Positions 11,014 through 22,970 of a stretch of 64,000 nt of DNA are shown here, piece after piece. Position 1 is the first letter of the stretch, and each line of letters opens with the position of its first letter. The notes beneath the pieces are model-generated. The model ran no database searches. It was not told the origin of the DNA and worked only from the letters and a program-made list of their open reading frames with translations. This DNA is from Amylostereum areolatum (Eukaryota > Basidiomycota > Agaricomycetes > Russulales > Stereaceae): the NCBI GenBank assembly GCA_012932865.1, contig SAXG01000064.1, positions 72,952-136,951 on the forward strand, read 5' to 3'. The position numbers and the translations under genes are program-made.

Positions 11014-11940
11014 ATGTCTATCTACCCATGCCGCTGGGATTGGTGCCGTCAGACATTCTCGGTTAGCTCTGAACGGACCCTTCACGTCATTCAAGATCAC
11101 ATCGCAGTCGCAACCCCCGTGAGGTGGAAGGAACATTTGAGACTGATTAGGCTGGAGGAGGAGGAGATGAGTGGGACCACAAGTATGTGCCCAGTCCTTC
11201 ACTGCGTGAGTCTCAAACTCATGTTGAAGTCACGGATATCAGACAGTCTCCCCACATTACCTGACACCCAACTCTCTTCCGAACGTTCGCCGCAACCCAC
11301 CACTCGTTTGGCTGATCCTATCGTACCATCTCCTACAACTGCTCGCCCTCACACCCCGTCACGCCAGACTGCGGCATTCTCGGACCTATCAGCCCATTCC
11401 TCACCAGATGCCATCGTCGCTTCACAACCAGCGTCTCCGTCCGTGGATGTATTGATAGCACAAGGTGCAGGCTCGCTGTCCCCTTTCAAGCGCACAACGG
11501 CTCACAGTTCTTCGAAACATTTGTCAAGGCAGTCGACCGCTTCGACGCGAGACGTAGAGGAGCAACTCGGGCAGAACATTGCACGCTCACCGTCCATGTC
11601 GCCTGTACCTAACTCACGACCTCGAAATCTCCAATTTCCTTCGTCGAATCCCCAGCCCTCTTCTCAACCTTCCCAGTCACAGGGGCCTCGATTCCGTTCT
11701 GGGTCCCTCCGCATTCACCCATATTCTCAGGCTCAGCATGCTCAGAAAGATCACGCAACTTCCGTTAGAGCTCTCCTTTCTTTGCTCAGGACCACGAAAG
11801 ATTGATGACAACTGGACCCGCAGGTTTTTTCTGCCTCGCTCGCCACAGTGCAGTCCAACTCAGACGGGACCCAAAGCCAGTCGTTCCTCCTTCAAACCCA
11901 GGCACCGTACCACTACTTTGATTCACAGAGCAGCGTTTGA
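11014..11940 (+). CDS. Single C2H2-like zinc finger protein with Ser/Pro-rich tail
   Basis: Exons 11014-11182, 11243-11763 and 11824-11940 give 268 residues. Both introns are exactly 60 nt, so an unspliced reading stays in frame until a stop inside intron 2. The N-terminus (residues 6-30) has C-x4-C, then a hydrophobic spacer and H-x4-H (CRWDWCRQTF ... HVIQDH), a plausible variant C2H2 finger. The rest is Ser-, Pro- and Gln-rich with many SP/TP pairs (SPSMSP, PHTPSR), as in disordered fungal regulators. The C-terminus is QAPYHYFDSQSSV. It may bind DNA, but one finger alone gives weak support. No closer family is recognised. Confidence 0.65.
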
Positions 11941-12546
11941 TAGCTTCGGCTCGCTTTTCTCTTCTATACTTCCTTTGATGTATCGAGCGAGAGGAGTGAA
12001 GCTTGAAGAGTGGAAGCTCGGAAGGGTGCTCCGATGGTGTATTCCGCTCTAGGGCCCGAAGGACTTTTGCAACCGGTCAATCTGTTCTTTTTAATGCGCC
12101 GTTTGCGCCACTTACTTAGAATATTATGTACACGATCATCGACCATGTCCTCTCCATTCTTTTCTATCAGACTACCACGCCACTCAGAAGTAGTTTGAAT
12201 CCTGTACGCGTCACCTATATTGTATGTGCTAATTCAATGTAGTGTATCGAACACGAAGTTACGGGGAGTGTTTGTTGGCATAGGTTCACTCGTTTACCAA
12301 TACGCGTATCACTCTTGCGGGCCTCCAGATATTGACGAACACTCAACGCCGAACGTTGAACCGCCACATTGACCGCTTCGTGATAATGAAGGAGAAAAAT
12401 GGACCCATAACGCGTCGACAGACATAAACAGTCGTCAACAACGCGTATTCTCGGACCACGATGTCTTCCCGATAACCGCCCAACGAGCATTGTCTCTCCT
12501 ACCACGACATCACTCCTTGTGCAGACGACCCGGCTTCCTATCCATC
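11941..12546. other. Intergenic, promoter side of the gene at 12547
   Basis: No gene is supported. Weak short frames only. Confidence 0.5.
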
Positions 12547-15500
12547 ATGCCGAAACGTGTGGGGACCCCGCCTCCGGCAGAAGACGAACCGAAGTATCTC
12601 GTTGTGGTGAACCCGTATCCGTTGCGTGCGAACATGGAGCTTGAGAAGGACCGACAGGATTTCGCCCTCTGGCTCGCCTGTTGCACAGGGAAAGAACCTC
12701 TTTGCGCCTTGTTTCACAAGCCAGCGGTGAGTGTGATGGTGGTCTCTCGTCGAATGGGACCTTCGTTGGAAAAGGAGGATGGAGTGGATGCGTTGGCAGC
12801 AGCATATGTCATGCCAGCTCGTGACGTCTTAGGGATGGGCAACGTGTTCTGCATCCCTTTCGAAGCGCCCAAGGGATAGCTTGGGGGTCCAAATATCAGG
12901 AACTTTGATCGGTTGTGCATGCAGGTTGTACAGACCTCTCGCATCCATGTCGAGTGGCGGTTGTGATTTACCTGCGAATTGTCCCTATACTTTCTCTTGT
13001 CTCACGACTCATATCTGATCTTCGCCCAGTCGCCGAGCATGATCATAATCGAAGTGGATCGCGACTTCGACAACTTTCCAGGGCTCCTGGGCGAGCACAA
13101 ATGGGCCGACTTCCTACGCCAGCCCACCGAGGAGCAAGCTGTGCAGTCTTCCAAAATCTTCTACTGCGTGTGGAACACCGGAAGGAAGGTGGAAAAGAAC
13201 GGTGCGAGCACATACATGCCAGTATCCTTCTGCGTGAGTCTCATGGAAACATTCGATAGGATGGAAACGCGTTTTCATCAAGGAAAGCTGGTTTCAAGGT
13301 TGGCATCCGAATAACCAGTAGGCCCCCCAGCCCTTCTAGCTTGCTCGCTCCTGCATATTTTTTCAGCGTCATACGGTACTTATATCCGGAAACATCATAC
13401 TGTGATTTACCTATCGAGGAAAAGACTGCCAACCCGCTGTGCAGGCCTCTTCCCGTGAAATACTTCCCGCCCCCATCCAAGGCTCCCGCTCCTCCTGGTA
13501 CGGTTAATTCGCGGTTTCTCCTCCCGTCGCTTCTAACACTTTCAACCTCGTAGTGGGATCCGCGCAGTGGTACGATGCGAAAGCTAAAGGCACCTTGCCC
13601 GAATACACGCCGGCCATCAAACCACGAAGTAATGCCAATGGTCCATGGATGAACAAGAAAAAGAAGAAGCCTACCGTGGCTAAATTTCCCCTCCCTGATT
13701 CCTACACTTCGGGAGAAGCACCCTCTACAGTGCCTTCGCGTGCACCTTCTAGCAAAGCCTGTATGTTTCTTAGTACTCCTCCGCGAAGCTCAGGGTTACC
13801 GACACTATTTAGGGAACGACGTTCCACTGGGCGTCCATTCTCCTTCTTCTGGGATAAGTACGACGAGCAGTAACGGTGGTTCGACCTCGGTTCGCAATGG
13901 CAATGGCTCAAGCTCGGGCCTTGCCAGCCCTTCCGTCCCACCAGGGCTCAGCCGTCTCCCTACGACCCCGTTAGTTCCACCAGGGTTAGGTTCGGTCCCA
14001 CTCCGTGCTCCTGTTCCTGTACTTCCACAAGGAGGGAGAATGACCTGGAGTGAAGAAATGGACTACGAGGACGACCTTCACATTGGCCATGATGAAGACG
14101 AGGGCGACGAAGGTGAAGGCAACGAAGACGAGGGCGACGACGACGCCGACGACAACTTTTCGGATGACGGAAGTGAGAGCGTCCAGATTGAACTAGGATC
14201 TCAGGTCAATGGGGGCGCGTTCTATGGGTATCGGGACGCTACCGCGAACAAGAAAGAAGGGTGGGGTAGGCTGACAGGCCCACAAGAACCTCTACCACGA
14301 CGCATAGTACGAGATAAAGACACTGCCTCCTCCCAAAGCGGAAGTGCGCGTACTTGGGGTCGACAAACATCCTACGATCCTTGGACAGCTCCCGCCGCGT
14401 CGCCGCCGCCTCCATCACCGCCTCCGCCTGCAGAAGAAGAAGACTCGGACTCCGAAGCCGAACGAATGCCCAAGGCGCAAAGTGTACGTAGTTGGGGTGC
14501 TCAAACCGAACACCATCCCTGGGGCAACCCTCTCCCCCGTTATGCCGAAGTCCCCAAAGACGACGCGAGCGCTGTGGAACACCAGGACCTGTGGCAAGGC
14601 TGGCAAGATCCCAAGCCGGAAAAGATCCTCCCTGGCAAGGTCCTGTGCCACGAACATGGCATCGTGTGCAAGAAGGGGATTTGTAAGTGGTATGCGAAGC
14701 AGCTGAAGGAGGAGAGGCAACGAGAAGAGCGCAGAGTGCAGGAGAAGGAGAGAAGGCAGAGACAAGAGAAACGGGAGAGACAGGCTGCCGCCAAAGAAAA
14801 AAGAGAGATGGAAGCCGGGAAGGAGAAGGAGAAGGCGAAACAAGAAAAGGAGAAGGCGAAAAACACATCTGGGGACAACAGGAAGAAAAGCAACGTCGCG
14901 GACGGACCATCGACGACGAGCTCAACACAGGGTGAATGTTTCGATATTAATAGGACCCCTTCTGTGTTTTGTTAACTACCTACTTATCTTTTCCAGAGAG
15001 CAACTCCTGGGCCGCTGCTACCCCATCTTCCTCTCTCCCGGCCCCGATCGAAGATTGGTCTCATGCTGCAGCCAACACCGATTGGGGATTGGGTATGAAC
15101 GACGACGATGCAGTGTCCGTCGCCAGTACGGACCGCTTTGCATGGAGCTCCGCCGCCAGTGTGCGTTCGGCGGGGTCGGCAGGTTCGGCAAGGAGCAACA
15201 ATACTGTCACCAGCCAGAGTGGGCGCTCGATCGCAAGCCGGGCTCCGACCGCCTCGTCTTCAGGCGGGTGGGACCGCGGCTCGACGCCCTGGGACCCGCT
15301 CCCGAGCAATCCGCCGCCAACGAAGCCCGCCGTCCCTCAAGGCGTCTGGGGCGCGCGAGCTCAGGCGCCGCCGCGGGCGCAAACGACCCAGTCGCAGGTG
15401 CCAGGACCACGGACCGGGAATCAGCAGCAGCGATCTCAGACGACGCCGCAGGGCGCTGGAAGCTCCTACGGGCCTCGCCCGCCGCCGCCCCCCTCTGCGT

Positions 15501-15571
15501 CGGAGCAGCGAAGCGCCCCGAGCGTGGTGAGCTCGGGTGTCTGGGACGACGCGTCTGCTGAGCCTTGGTAG
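12547..15571 (+). CDS. Hypothetical protein, paralogue A of a tail-to-tail pair
   Basis: Seven exons sum to 814 codons: 12547-12726, 13030-13201, 13260-13317, 13367-13497, 13554-13760, 13813-14931 and 14997-15571. I do not recognise the family. The N-terminal ~180 residues look globular: YLVVVNPYP, a helix, LFHKP, then IIIEVDRDF and LLGEHKWADFL. The alternation of short strands and helices might be an RRM-like fold (inference). Next come a conserved block with VIRYLYPETSYCDLP and PLCRPLPVKYFPPP, a long disordered acidic region near residues 300-350 (many D/E/G repeats), and Trp-containing WGxQT/WG repeats. The motif LCHEHGIVCKKGICKWYAKQ (C-x2-H-x3-C-x4-C) could bind zinc. A highly charged, Arg/Glu-rich coiled-coil-like segment follows it. 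The protein ends WDDASAEPW. The paralogue at 16029-18426 shares the N-terminal domain and the Cys/His motif. Confidence 0.85.
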
Positions 15572-16028
15572 GCGAGTCCTCGTCTCAAAAGAGAAGAGCT
15601 TTTTCTTGTATTCTTGTGCGATCATACTACACAACATCCTGGAGCCAAGGAGAGTATATGCGAACGATGTCTTTGCTTTGATATAGTTTAGCTTGGAAAT
15701 CGGAGACGAAGAATGTACGATAGGTAGCGCCTTTGCTTTGTACTCTACGTTGACTTGGAAGTTCTCGATGCTCTCGATTGTCATATGCACAGTTTCATTC
15801 AGCTACATACCCAATCATACAATCATATTGTGGATTACACAGTCGTACGTGCGGACATAGGAGGCGAAAAAGAGCGAGAAAATCATAACAGTGCCAACAC
15901 GCGAGAACAACGACAAACTGGTCCCGAAGACCACAACTTCGACACGCTCAAACTCGAGGACGACAGGATGGAAAACCACATTCGAGCGGAGGGCGCGAGG
16001 GACAAGATGGACTAGCCAGTTCACCAGC
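15572..16028. other. Intergenic between convergent paralogues
   Basis: A 457-bp region between the two stop codons, holding both 3' ends. No gene seen. Confidence 0.6.
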
Positions 16029-18426
16029 TCACCACACCTGAGATTCGTCGCCCCAGCCTGCGTCGTCACCGCCAGAGGCTACCACAGGGGCCTTCTCCAC
16101 GATTGCCTTCGCCGGACGCGTCTGCAACGGCTGAGCTTTCTTCGCTGGGACAGGGATCTGTGGGTTGAGACCAGGCCAGGCATCGGCAGGTGGTCCCTTC
16201 ACGATCGTGGCCCAAGGAGAAGAACCTGAAGCAGAGTTACCGCTAGCGGCATTCCAAGCGCCGCCGCGGGAGTTCGCGTTGACGTTGGCAGTTCTTTGAG
16301 TGCCAAGTCCCGAGCCTACAGCGGTCTGCTTCACATTGCCCCATGGGTTACCCCGCGCGCCTTGAGCCTGGATGGACCCCTTGCTGGCGCTCGAAATGGT
16401 GGACGGCGGCCGAGAGACGGGTGGTCCTGAAGGGCCCCACGTGGGGGCAGCCTTGCGAACGACGACATCTGTAAAGACTCAAGCCTATAGCGATCGGTTC
16501 GACAGGAGAAGGGATGTCGAAACAAACCTGGACCGTGTGTGCTCCTCCCAACCCCGCCCGCCTTGGTTTGCAGCTTGTTTCGACCAGCGCCGTTCCCATT
16601 CCCGTCGGCCTCCTTCAGCTGCCTCGCATACTCGCGACAGATCCCCTTCTTGCACACGACCCCGTGCACCCGGCATAGTATCTTGGCTGGTCCGACGGGG
16701 TCCTCCTCCGAATAGTCGCTCCACAGGTTCTGCACCGGGACGTCGTCAGCAGAGGGATCCGCGCAAAGGTTATGGTCCGTTTTCGCAGCCATGTTCTTGA
16801 CATTCGGGAGCCCGCAGTCGTCCTCTTCGGACCCGAAGGAAAGGTCCGCCAACGCCTGCGCCGTGCTCATCACGGCTGCGTTCGAGGCGCGGCTTTCAGC
16901 GCGGGAGTCCAGATCGTCCTCAACTTCATCGGCCCACCTCTTCACGAATGCAGGAGCAAGCGTCTCGGCGTCAGCCTTGTCGTGACCCCAGGCGATCTTT
17001 TGTCCAGAATGGACAGCGATAGGAGCGTGGACCAGGCTGGAAGGGCCGCTGATGTAAATGGGACTTTCAGAGGCGCTGCTGTAGCTTCGGCTGGAGGTCG
17101 TGCTCAGGGCAGGAGTAGGAGGTTTCATGCACGGGGCGCCACGGTTCCCTAGAAGCAAGCGTTGGCGACTGACTGTGTTTCGGACACAATAAAGGGACAA
17201 GTGCTTACAAGGATTCCCGGGTGCGAGGGCTGGACGGGGAACATTGATCGATTTAGTAGGAGCCTGCGAGCCCTTGCTCTTCGGTCCTTGAGAATGGGCC
17301 GCTAAAGCAGGAAACGCGCCGGCAGACCTGGCTTCACGCCGCCGAGGAGAGCCCACTAAGGTCAACATATGTATAAGTAGGCGATCAACGATGCGTATGG
17401 ATATTGCGTACCGAGAGCTTGAGGAGGGGGAATGCCGGCTTTGGTAGCGTGCCATTGAGCGGAGCCCACTGCAGGAAGCGATTATCATAAAAGTTACAAA
17501 GACAAAGGGGAAACCGTACCTGGAGGGACGGCGGGCTTCGATGGCGGCGGAAACCATCTGACAGGGAGCGGGCAACAGAGTGGATAGGTGGTCCTACCCT
17601 CCCGCGGGACATCACAGTAAGTCGAACGTGGATAATGTTCCATGTCCACTCTAAGGGGCGAGTTAGCTACACCTCAATAATCCAGCGCACACGAGAACGC
17701 TCACAGGTTCTCGGGAGGTTCCCGCCGGAACCACTCGTTCCGAATGTCCACGCGCTTCCATCCTGGTCGTACACGCTGGACTTAGCATATCACTCTGCAA
17801 GGATATAAACAAGCACGTACCGTGCTTCTGCACCTCGCGTCCGCTCCTGTAGGTCGAGAAGAATATCTTGGACGTCATCCCAGATTCTTCGGCGGAAGGG
17901 TGTTTGAGGAAGGAAGACCAAGCGTGTGCACCGAGCAGGCGGTCGAAGCCCTCGAAGTCGCGGTCAACCTCTATAAGAACCATTCCGTGGGCCTGAAAGA
18001 AGGTCAGATCGAGTCGAAATGGGGTACGGACGAGCAAAAAAGACACAGGTAGGGTGCGATTCGGTCTTCGCAGGTTCGGCCAAATCCACGCTACATTCGT
18101 TTGCATCCACAGGACCACCGCACTGCCACACCCAAAAGCCGCGAATTGACCATCCACCAAACATCTGTCTATTCCAACGACAACACACCGATGCCCGCCA
18201 CACACCCGCCGACCACAGAAACAGGCTCAAAGCAAGAAGAACGTACGGATGGTTTGTGGAAGAGCGCGTGAAGCGGATCTTGTCCAGCGCAAGCCGCGAG
18301 CCAGAACACGAACTCGAGCTGATCGCCCCGGATTGCCATGTTCGCGTGGGCCGGGTACGGATGCACGATAGCGAGGTACTTCGGCTCGTCCTCGGACGGC
18401 GGGGGTGTCGCAGCGCGCTTGGGCAT
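16029..18426 (-). CDS. Hypothetical protein, paralogue B of a tail-to-tail pair
   Basis: Eight exons sum to 602 codons: 18247-18426, 17821-17992, 17705-17762, 17520-17650, 17412-17468, 17209-17355, 16528-17148 and 16029-16468. The first four coding exons have the same lengths as in the gene at 12547 (180, 172, 58, 131 nt) and align residue by residue (both start MPKR-x2-TPPP-x-EDEPKYL; both have LFHKP, IEVDRDF and GWKRV). It has one more intron than its partner in the linker. It keeps LCRVHGVVCKKGICREYARQ (C-x2-H-x3-C-x4-C), but lacks the long charged coiled coil and much of the acidic region. The tail is Ala/Pro/Gly-rich and ends GWGDESQVW, with WG pairs as in A. Function unknown; shared Trp-Gly spacing in the tail may be a binding feature. 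Confidence 0.85.
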
Positions 18427-20309
18427 TTCGTGAGGGTTGGGGTGGCGAGGGCGGTATGCGGGAGGTTGCGTTTAACAGGCGGGAGGGAGGGGTGGCGAAT
18501 CTAGCGAGGGCAGCCGTGGCATTTATACATGTTCATCGTCTGGGATGCATCCGTTTGTGGCATGCACGTCTAAAGCGTACATAACACCCTTTTTTCGCCC
18601 CGTGTAAACACAGGATTTGGTTCTGAAAGAGATCAAGGACGGTCAGCGCTCGAGCAGGAACAAGGCTGGACAAAGCGTGCTGAGTAGCAGAGAATGATGG
18701 GAGGCTTACGGTAACTGGAGCCGTGGTTGACTTGAATGCGCATTGTAAATTTGTGATACGATATGCACTCTTGTGCGGGACGCGCTGTCGCGAACGTGAG
18801 GAAAGCTGAACGGCTTGGCTGAATGGTGGTGGTAGTGGTCGCTGGTGGCAAGGGTCATAGTACACCGGCGCGCGTTTCGGACTTATCCGAAGACGGTGGC
18901 GAAAACTCCTGAAAACTCGGACTCTTGAATGCAGTGCAGCATACAGTCAGACCGGTATTATCTCCAGGAGAGTGTTCATGTCGCCGGCGCACGTATACGA
19001 TATTTCCAAGAGAGAGAAAACTAATCGAGAGCCTAAGGAACTGGAAGTGTACACCACCAGGCGATCCCTCAGCTTCATTCCGATATCACGCCCCTGAGTT
19101 TGAAGTTGGTGTGCCGATGGATGGAATCCAAAAATGTCAAGCGGATATCACGCTCAACGAATTCCCTTGGGCCCGAAGCTGAGGTTCTTTGGATTCAATC
19201 CAATAATCTTACTAAGCTCATCAAGAATCGCTCGGCGGGTTGCTGGCTTAAATCGTGCTTATTGCGATCTTATCCTGATGTAGAAGGAAGAAAATCATGA
19301 TATTTTCATTTGATAACTACAGAGTATATGGGGGCTGCTACGGGATATATGGAGAGGGATGACAGGTGAGAGAGGGTTACCTGGGATGCCAACAAAGCAG
19401 GTGGACCAGACGGAGACCGAGATAAGACCAGGGAACCCAGTGAGCCAGGGGACAGAGAGCCAGGACCAGAGAGGAGCGCGAGCGGGACCAAGATCGCGAG
19501 CGAGGACCAAGACCGCAAGCAAAAATCGAGAGACCGAGAGTAAAGTTCAAGACCACGAGCAAAGTTCAAGACCAGGAGTAAAGTTCAAGGCCGCGAGCGA
19601 AGGTGAGGACGACTGCCAGCGACAACAAGAGGGGCGCCGGAGCATGTGCAAATCCTGAATGCTGTCGCGAGGGCAGGTGGGCGGTAAGTGAATAGAACAC
19701 GCACCATGGTCCAGACTCTGGATGATGCCCACATGAGAGTGTCGAAGGGAGAGTCCATACCCAACCCTTCGTACATCCACGGAAACCCTGACGCGCCGTC
19801 CAAATCTCGGTACGTCGGAGTCGCCCATTACAGATGAGGGGTTATGGCCAGGTGAAGGACGGGGAGAAGAGAAGGACGTGGTGAGAGGAAACAAGGAGTC
19901 GAGGATGACTTGGCGCGACGACGAAAATGAATACTGCTTACATAACCCGCGCTCGTCGCCGTCCATCGAGGACTCTGTGGGGATTGAAACTGAGAGGACA
20001 ACCTGTACTCACGCTGACTTGGGCGCGAAGCCGACTTTCTCGCAACGGATAATCGGAATGGCGCCGAGATTGAGGGGGTTGGATTGAAGCTGACACGATG
20101 CTAGCGTGAACCCTTGGTCACGCCATCAGACTCATCCGAATGGCCCCGCATAGAGTCATGCTGAGGCAACTGCTGGTGGTGTAGTAGAACCATCCTAGGT
20201 TGGTCACGGTGTGATCAACGTGTAACTGAAAAGCGTCTCAGTACGAGTACGCCACCACCAGCGTAGATTTGTCATAAAGAACGTAGTCGTATGTAGTCTA
20301 GAAGAGATG
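18427..20309. other. Intergenic, 1.9 kb, with a purine-rich repeat zone
   Basis: No gene is supported. 18427-18900 is probably the promoter region of the minus-strand gene B. The only visible structure is the degenerate repeat zone listed separately. Confidence 0.5.
19390..19605 (+). repeat. Degenerate purine-rich tandem repeats
   Basis: A run of imperfect 15-20 bp units built on AAAGTTCAAGACCACGAGC and GACCAAGACCGCGAGC. Three near-identical units containing AAGTTCAAG lie side by side near 19542-19600. Unit length is not constant, so this is a diverged minisatellite and not a simple microsatellite. Any peptide it encodes is low-complexity and I do not call it a gene. Confidence 0.55.
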
Positions 20310-21803
20310 TCAACAAAGACGCCAGGTGTTGACCCGTCTGAGCCTGGGATACCGCGCCTTGAGCGCCGTGAGCACCTGCACCACCTTCGGATGCTCCCGA
20401 TTCTGCCCGTACGACAGCCCCGTACATCTAACCCCCTTTACCACCTCCGCCCGCGGAAACAGCACCAGAACATCGTCGATATGCGGCATCGCTAGATCAT
20501 TGAACCACGGCCTCAGCAGCGCCTTCTTCAGCTGCATGAAGACACGGCGATTGTCGTCCCACGGTCCGCGCCGCGGGAGCTCTATCTCGACTAGAGCGGG
20601 GAAGCGCACGGAGAGCATCCTGAGCGTGGCGAAGCTGTCGAGAAATTGCATGGAGAGACGGCGGAATGTCGCGGGATTGATCCTGTCGAAGGCCGGGAGG
20701 ATGACGGGGTCTAGGTCCAAGTCCTCGATGCTCTCGAGGGGAACGCTGGCATCCGGGTTGTTGTGGATAAGCCCAGAAACTGTGGCTGGGTTACAGTTGA
20801 GGAGGCGTTTGAGGGAGGGAAGGATAGCACAGGGGACGGTATAACAAGCGCCGTAAGCCGACCATGACAGAATCTCGATCCCCGGATGAGCCTTGAGGAA
20901 CAGGAAGACGTCTTCATCAAATGAGGGGTATATCGAAGGGGATATGTAGAGGCGCTTGAGGGAGGGGAAGCGACACTTTCTGAAGGCGGCAAAGGCGGAA
21001 AAGTTGCAAGTGACAAATTGGGGAACGTGGAGTTCCTAGCAAACGGTACATGAGCCAGGACGTTCTATACATGGAGGTAATGAAACGCACTTCTATGTCG
21101 GACGAGCGGAGCAGCACCGCAAGAAAGGGGGGCCATAAATCGTCATCCCATACATTGAAATCGAGATTTATGGAACGAAGGTGGGATAGCTTCCAAAGCT
21201 GCAGAACCGCGTAAGCAACAGAATCCATGTATCGAGACGGCTACGTACCGGGTGTGCCGGGTCTCGACTGACGAAAGTACCCCCACCGGCGTTGTTGAGG
21301 ATAGCTAAATCCGACACAACCAACTTGAGATCAACGAGGGAGGGCAGGTTGGAGATGACGAGCGCTACATTGTCTTGACCGGAGGTTTCCACGCCACGAG
21401 TCAATCGAATGTCCACCTTCGAAACGAGGGCCATGAGTCGGAGGGCGGCGGCGAGCTCTTTTCTGTTCACATCGCCGATCTTGCCAGACGTCGAAGGGCT
21501 GCCTGGGCGGCCCAGAACGCCGGGGAGGCGCCATCTGGGAGCGTTCGTCGACTCGGAGGTGTAATCGTCACACAGAACGAGTTCCCGTATGTTGCGCGCC
21601 AGATCGGGACGAGAGATAAGATGGTTCCAGAGGGCCGGGTGATAAACCGAGGTGGAGATGGTGTGGTATTCGAGGCGGTTGGGGACGATGAGGGCCTTGA
21701 ATGCAGAACATGTCGAAGCAAGAGAGAGCAGATCGTCGCGGGCTTGAATCTCGTCTAAAACCATGTACAACAGCTCCGGGAAGAACGTGTTGAGAGACAC
21801 CAT
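20310..21803 (-). CDS. F-box/LRR-type protein
   Basis: Three exons (21249-21803, 21091-21198, 20310-21035) give 462 residues. The N-terminus fits an F-box: FFPELLYMVLDEI, DDLLSLASTCSAF and VPNRLEYHT. F-box proteins recruit substrates to SCF ubiquitin ligases through Skp1. The rest shows leucine-rich spaced helices (LWKLSHLRSINLDF, FPSLKRLYISP, FRRLSMQFLDS) without a strict repeat. The C-terminus is ARYPRLRRVNTWRL. The gene at 48888-50467 (opposite strand) has the same exon plan, with introns in the same two places, and the same C-terminal motif, so the two are paralogues. Target unknown. Confidence 0.82.
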
Positions 21804-22241
21804 TGTGGTTCGCTCTGGTGAGTCTCAAGTGTCTGTGCAGCGTTTGCGTCGGCATCTGCGACACTGAAAGCATGGAAATGTACTCACCTCGCGTCCACAG
21901 GGCCGTCGGCCGTGTCTTTCTGCAGGACGGACAGAAGAGGTCGGGGAAAAGAGACGAAACATCATGGTGGGCTCGACCGGTGTTATTCATGGGGCAGTCG
22001 ATGTGGAGGCCCCGAAGTGTCGTCAATTTGGACGTCATATCTGGTCCAAAAATGGCCGTCTCCCACGGGAAATTGAACTCTTCGTCCGATATCGGACCAT
22101 CGTGGGCCAAATAGGTGCGATTTCTGACCTGTTCTCGACTCGGTCGTGGCTCAGCTGTCTTCCAGACGCCCACACTTCAAATCACCCTTGAATCACCCCA
22201 TCCCCTTGCTATCCCCATTCCCATCCCCAACTTCCCTCGCG
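21804..22241. promoter_or_regulatory. Divergent promoter between F-box and CHY zinc finger genes
   Basis: The two start codons face away from each other across 438 bp, so both promoters must lie here. I see no clear TATA box. Confidence 0.5.
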
Positions 22242-22828
22242 ATGTGGTACGTTCACAACGGCCCCAACAGTTGTCCTTGATCTCACGTTCGCGACTCACG
22301 GTTTCCCTTTCTCCCCAACGCACGTCATTTCCCGGAAAGCAAGCACATCCTCAACGCCCAGGTGTCCATCCGCGCGCCCTGCTGCAAACAATGGTTCGAC
22401 TGCCCCGAATGCCACGCCGAGACGCAGGACCACGCGCTCACGAAGACTCTGGAGATGATCTTCATGTGCAAAAAGTGCAAGAAGGCGTTTAGGAAGGACA
22501 TGACAACATACGAGGAGAGCGACGAGTACTGTCCGCACTGCGATAATCACTACGTGAGTCGTGTTTGTGCGCGTCTCTGGGCGATGTGTGGCTCTCTGAC
22601 GATGCTGCCACGTTCAGGTTCTCGACGCAAAGACCCCGCAAGCAGTGATTGGCGTGGAGGGCGAGGACGCGAGGATAGATGCCCGGTGCGTCCTCACTCT
22701 ACCGTTTTTTCCCCATCGGGTTGGCTCACACCTTGCTCTGCGCCGGTAGATTGCTGAAAGACGAGCGCGCGAAGACGGATCCAGCCCGCTCGATCTTCGC
22801 GCAAGACAACTCGGATCGTCTTGGGTGA
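22242..22828 (+). CDS. CHY-type zinc finger protein
   Basis: Exons 22242-22246, 22340-22553, 22618-22685 and 22750-22828 give 121 residues. The first coding exon is only 5 nt (ATG plus two bases of Cys), followed by a GTACGT donor. Joined to exon 2 it reads MCKHILNAQVSIRAPCC, which matches the conserved start of this family and decides the model. Further Cys/His pairs follow: WFDCPECHAETQDH, FMCKKCKKAFRKD and YCPHCDNHY. The C-terminus is ARSIFAQDNSDRLG. CHY fingers bind zinc; some fungal members (Hot13-like) act in mitochondrial intermembrane-space protein folding, others are uncharacterised. It converges with the NIF3-C-like gene 142 bp downstream. Confidence 0.9.
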
Positions 22829-22970
22829 GCCCGCCCGATCCCGCATACGTTATCCAGCATCTAGCAATGCATGTACACTACCTCTGGCCGCCAGCTGGGA
22901 TTAAAATACCCTGCCGCGGCGCGTTCGCGACAACGTTTCGCAGCCATTTTACACCCCTATCTTCAGATGG

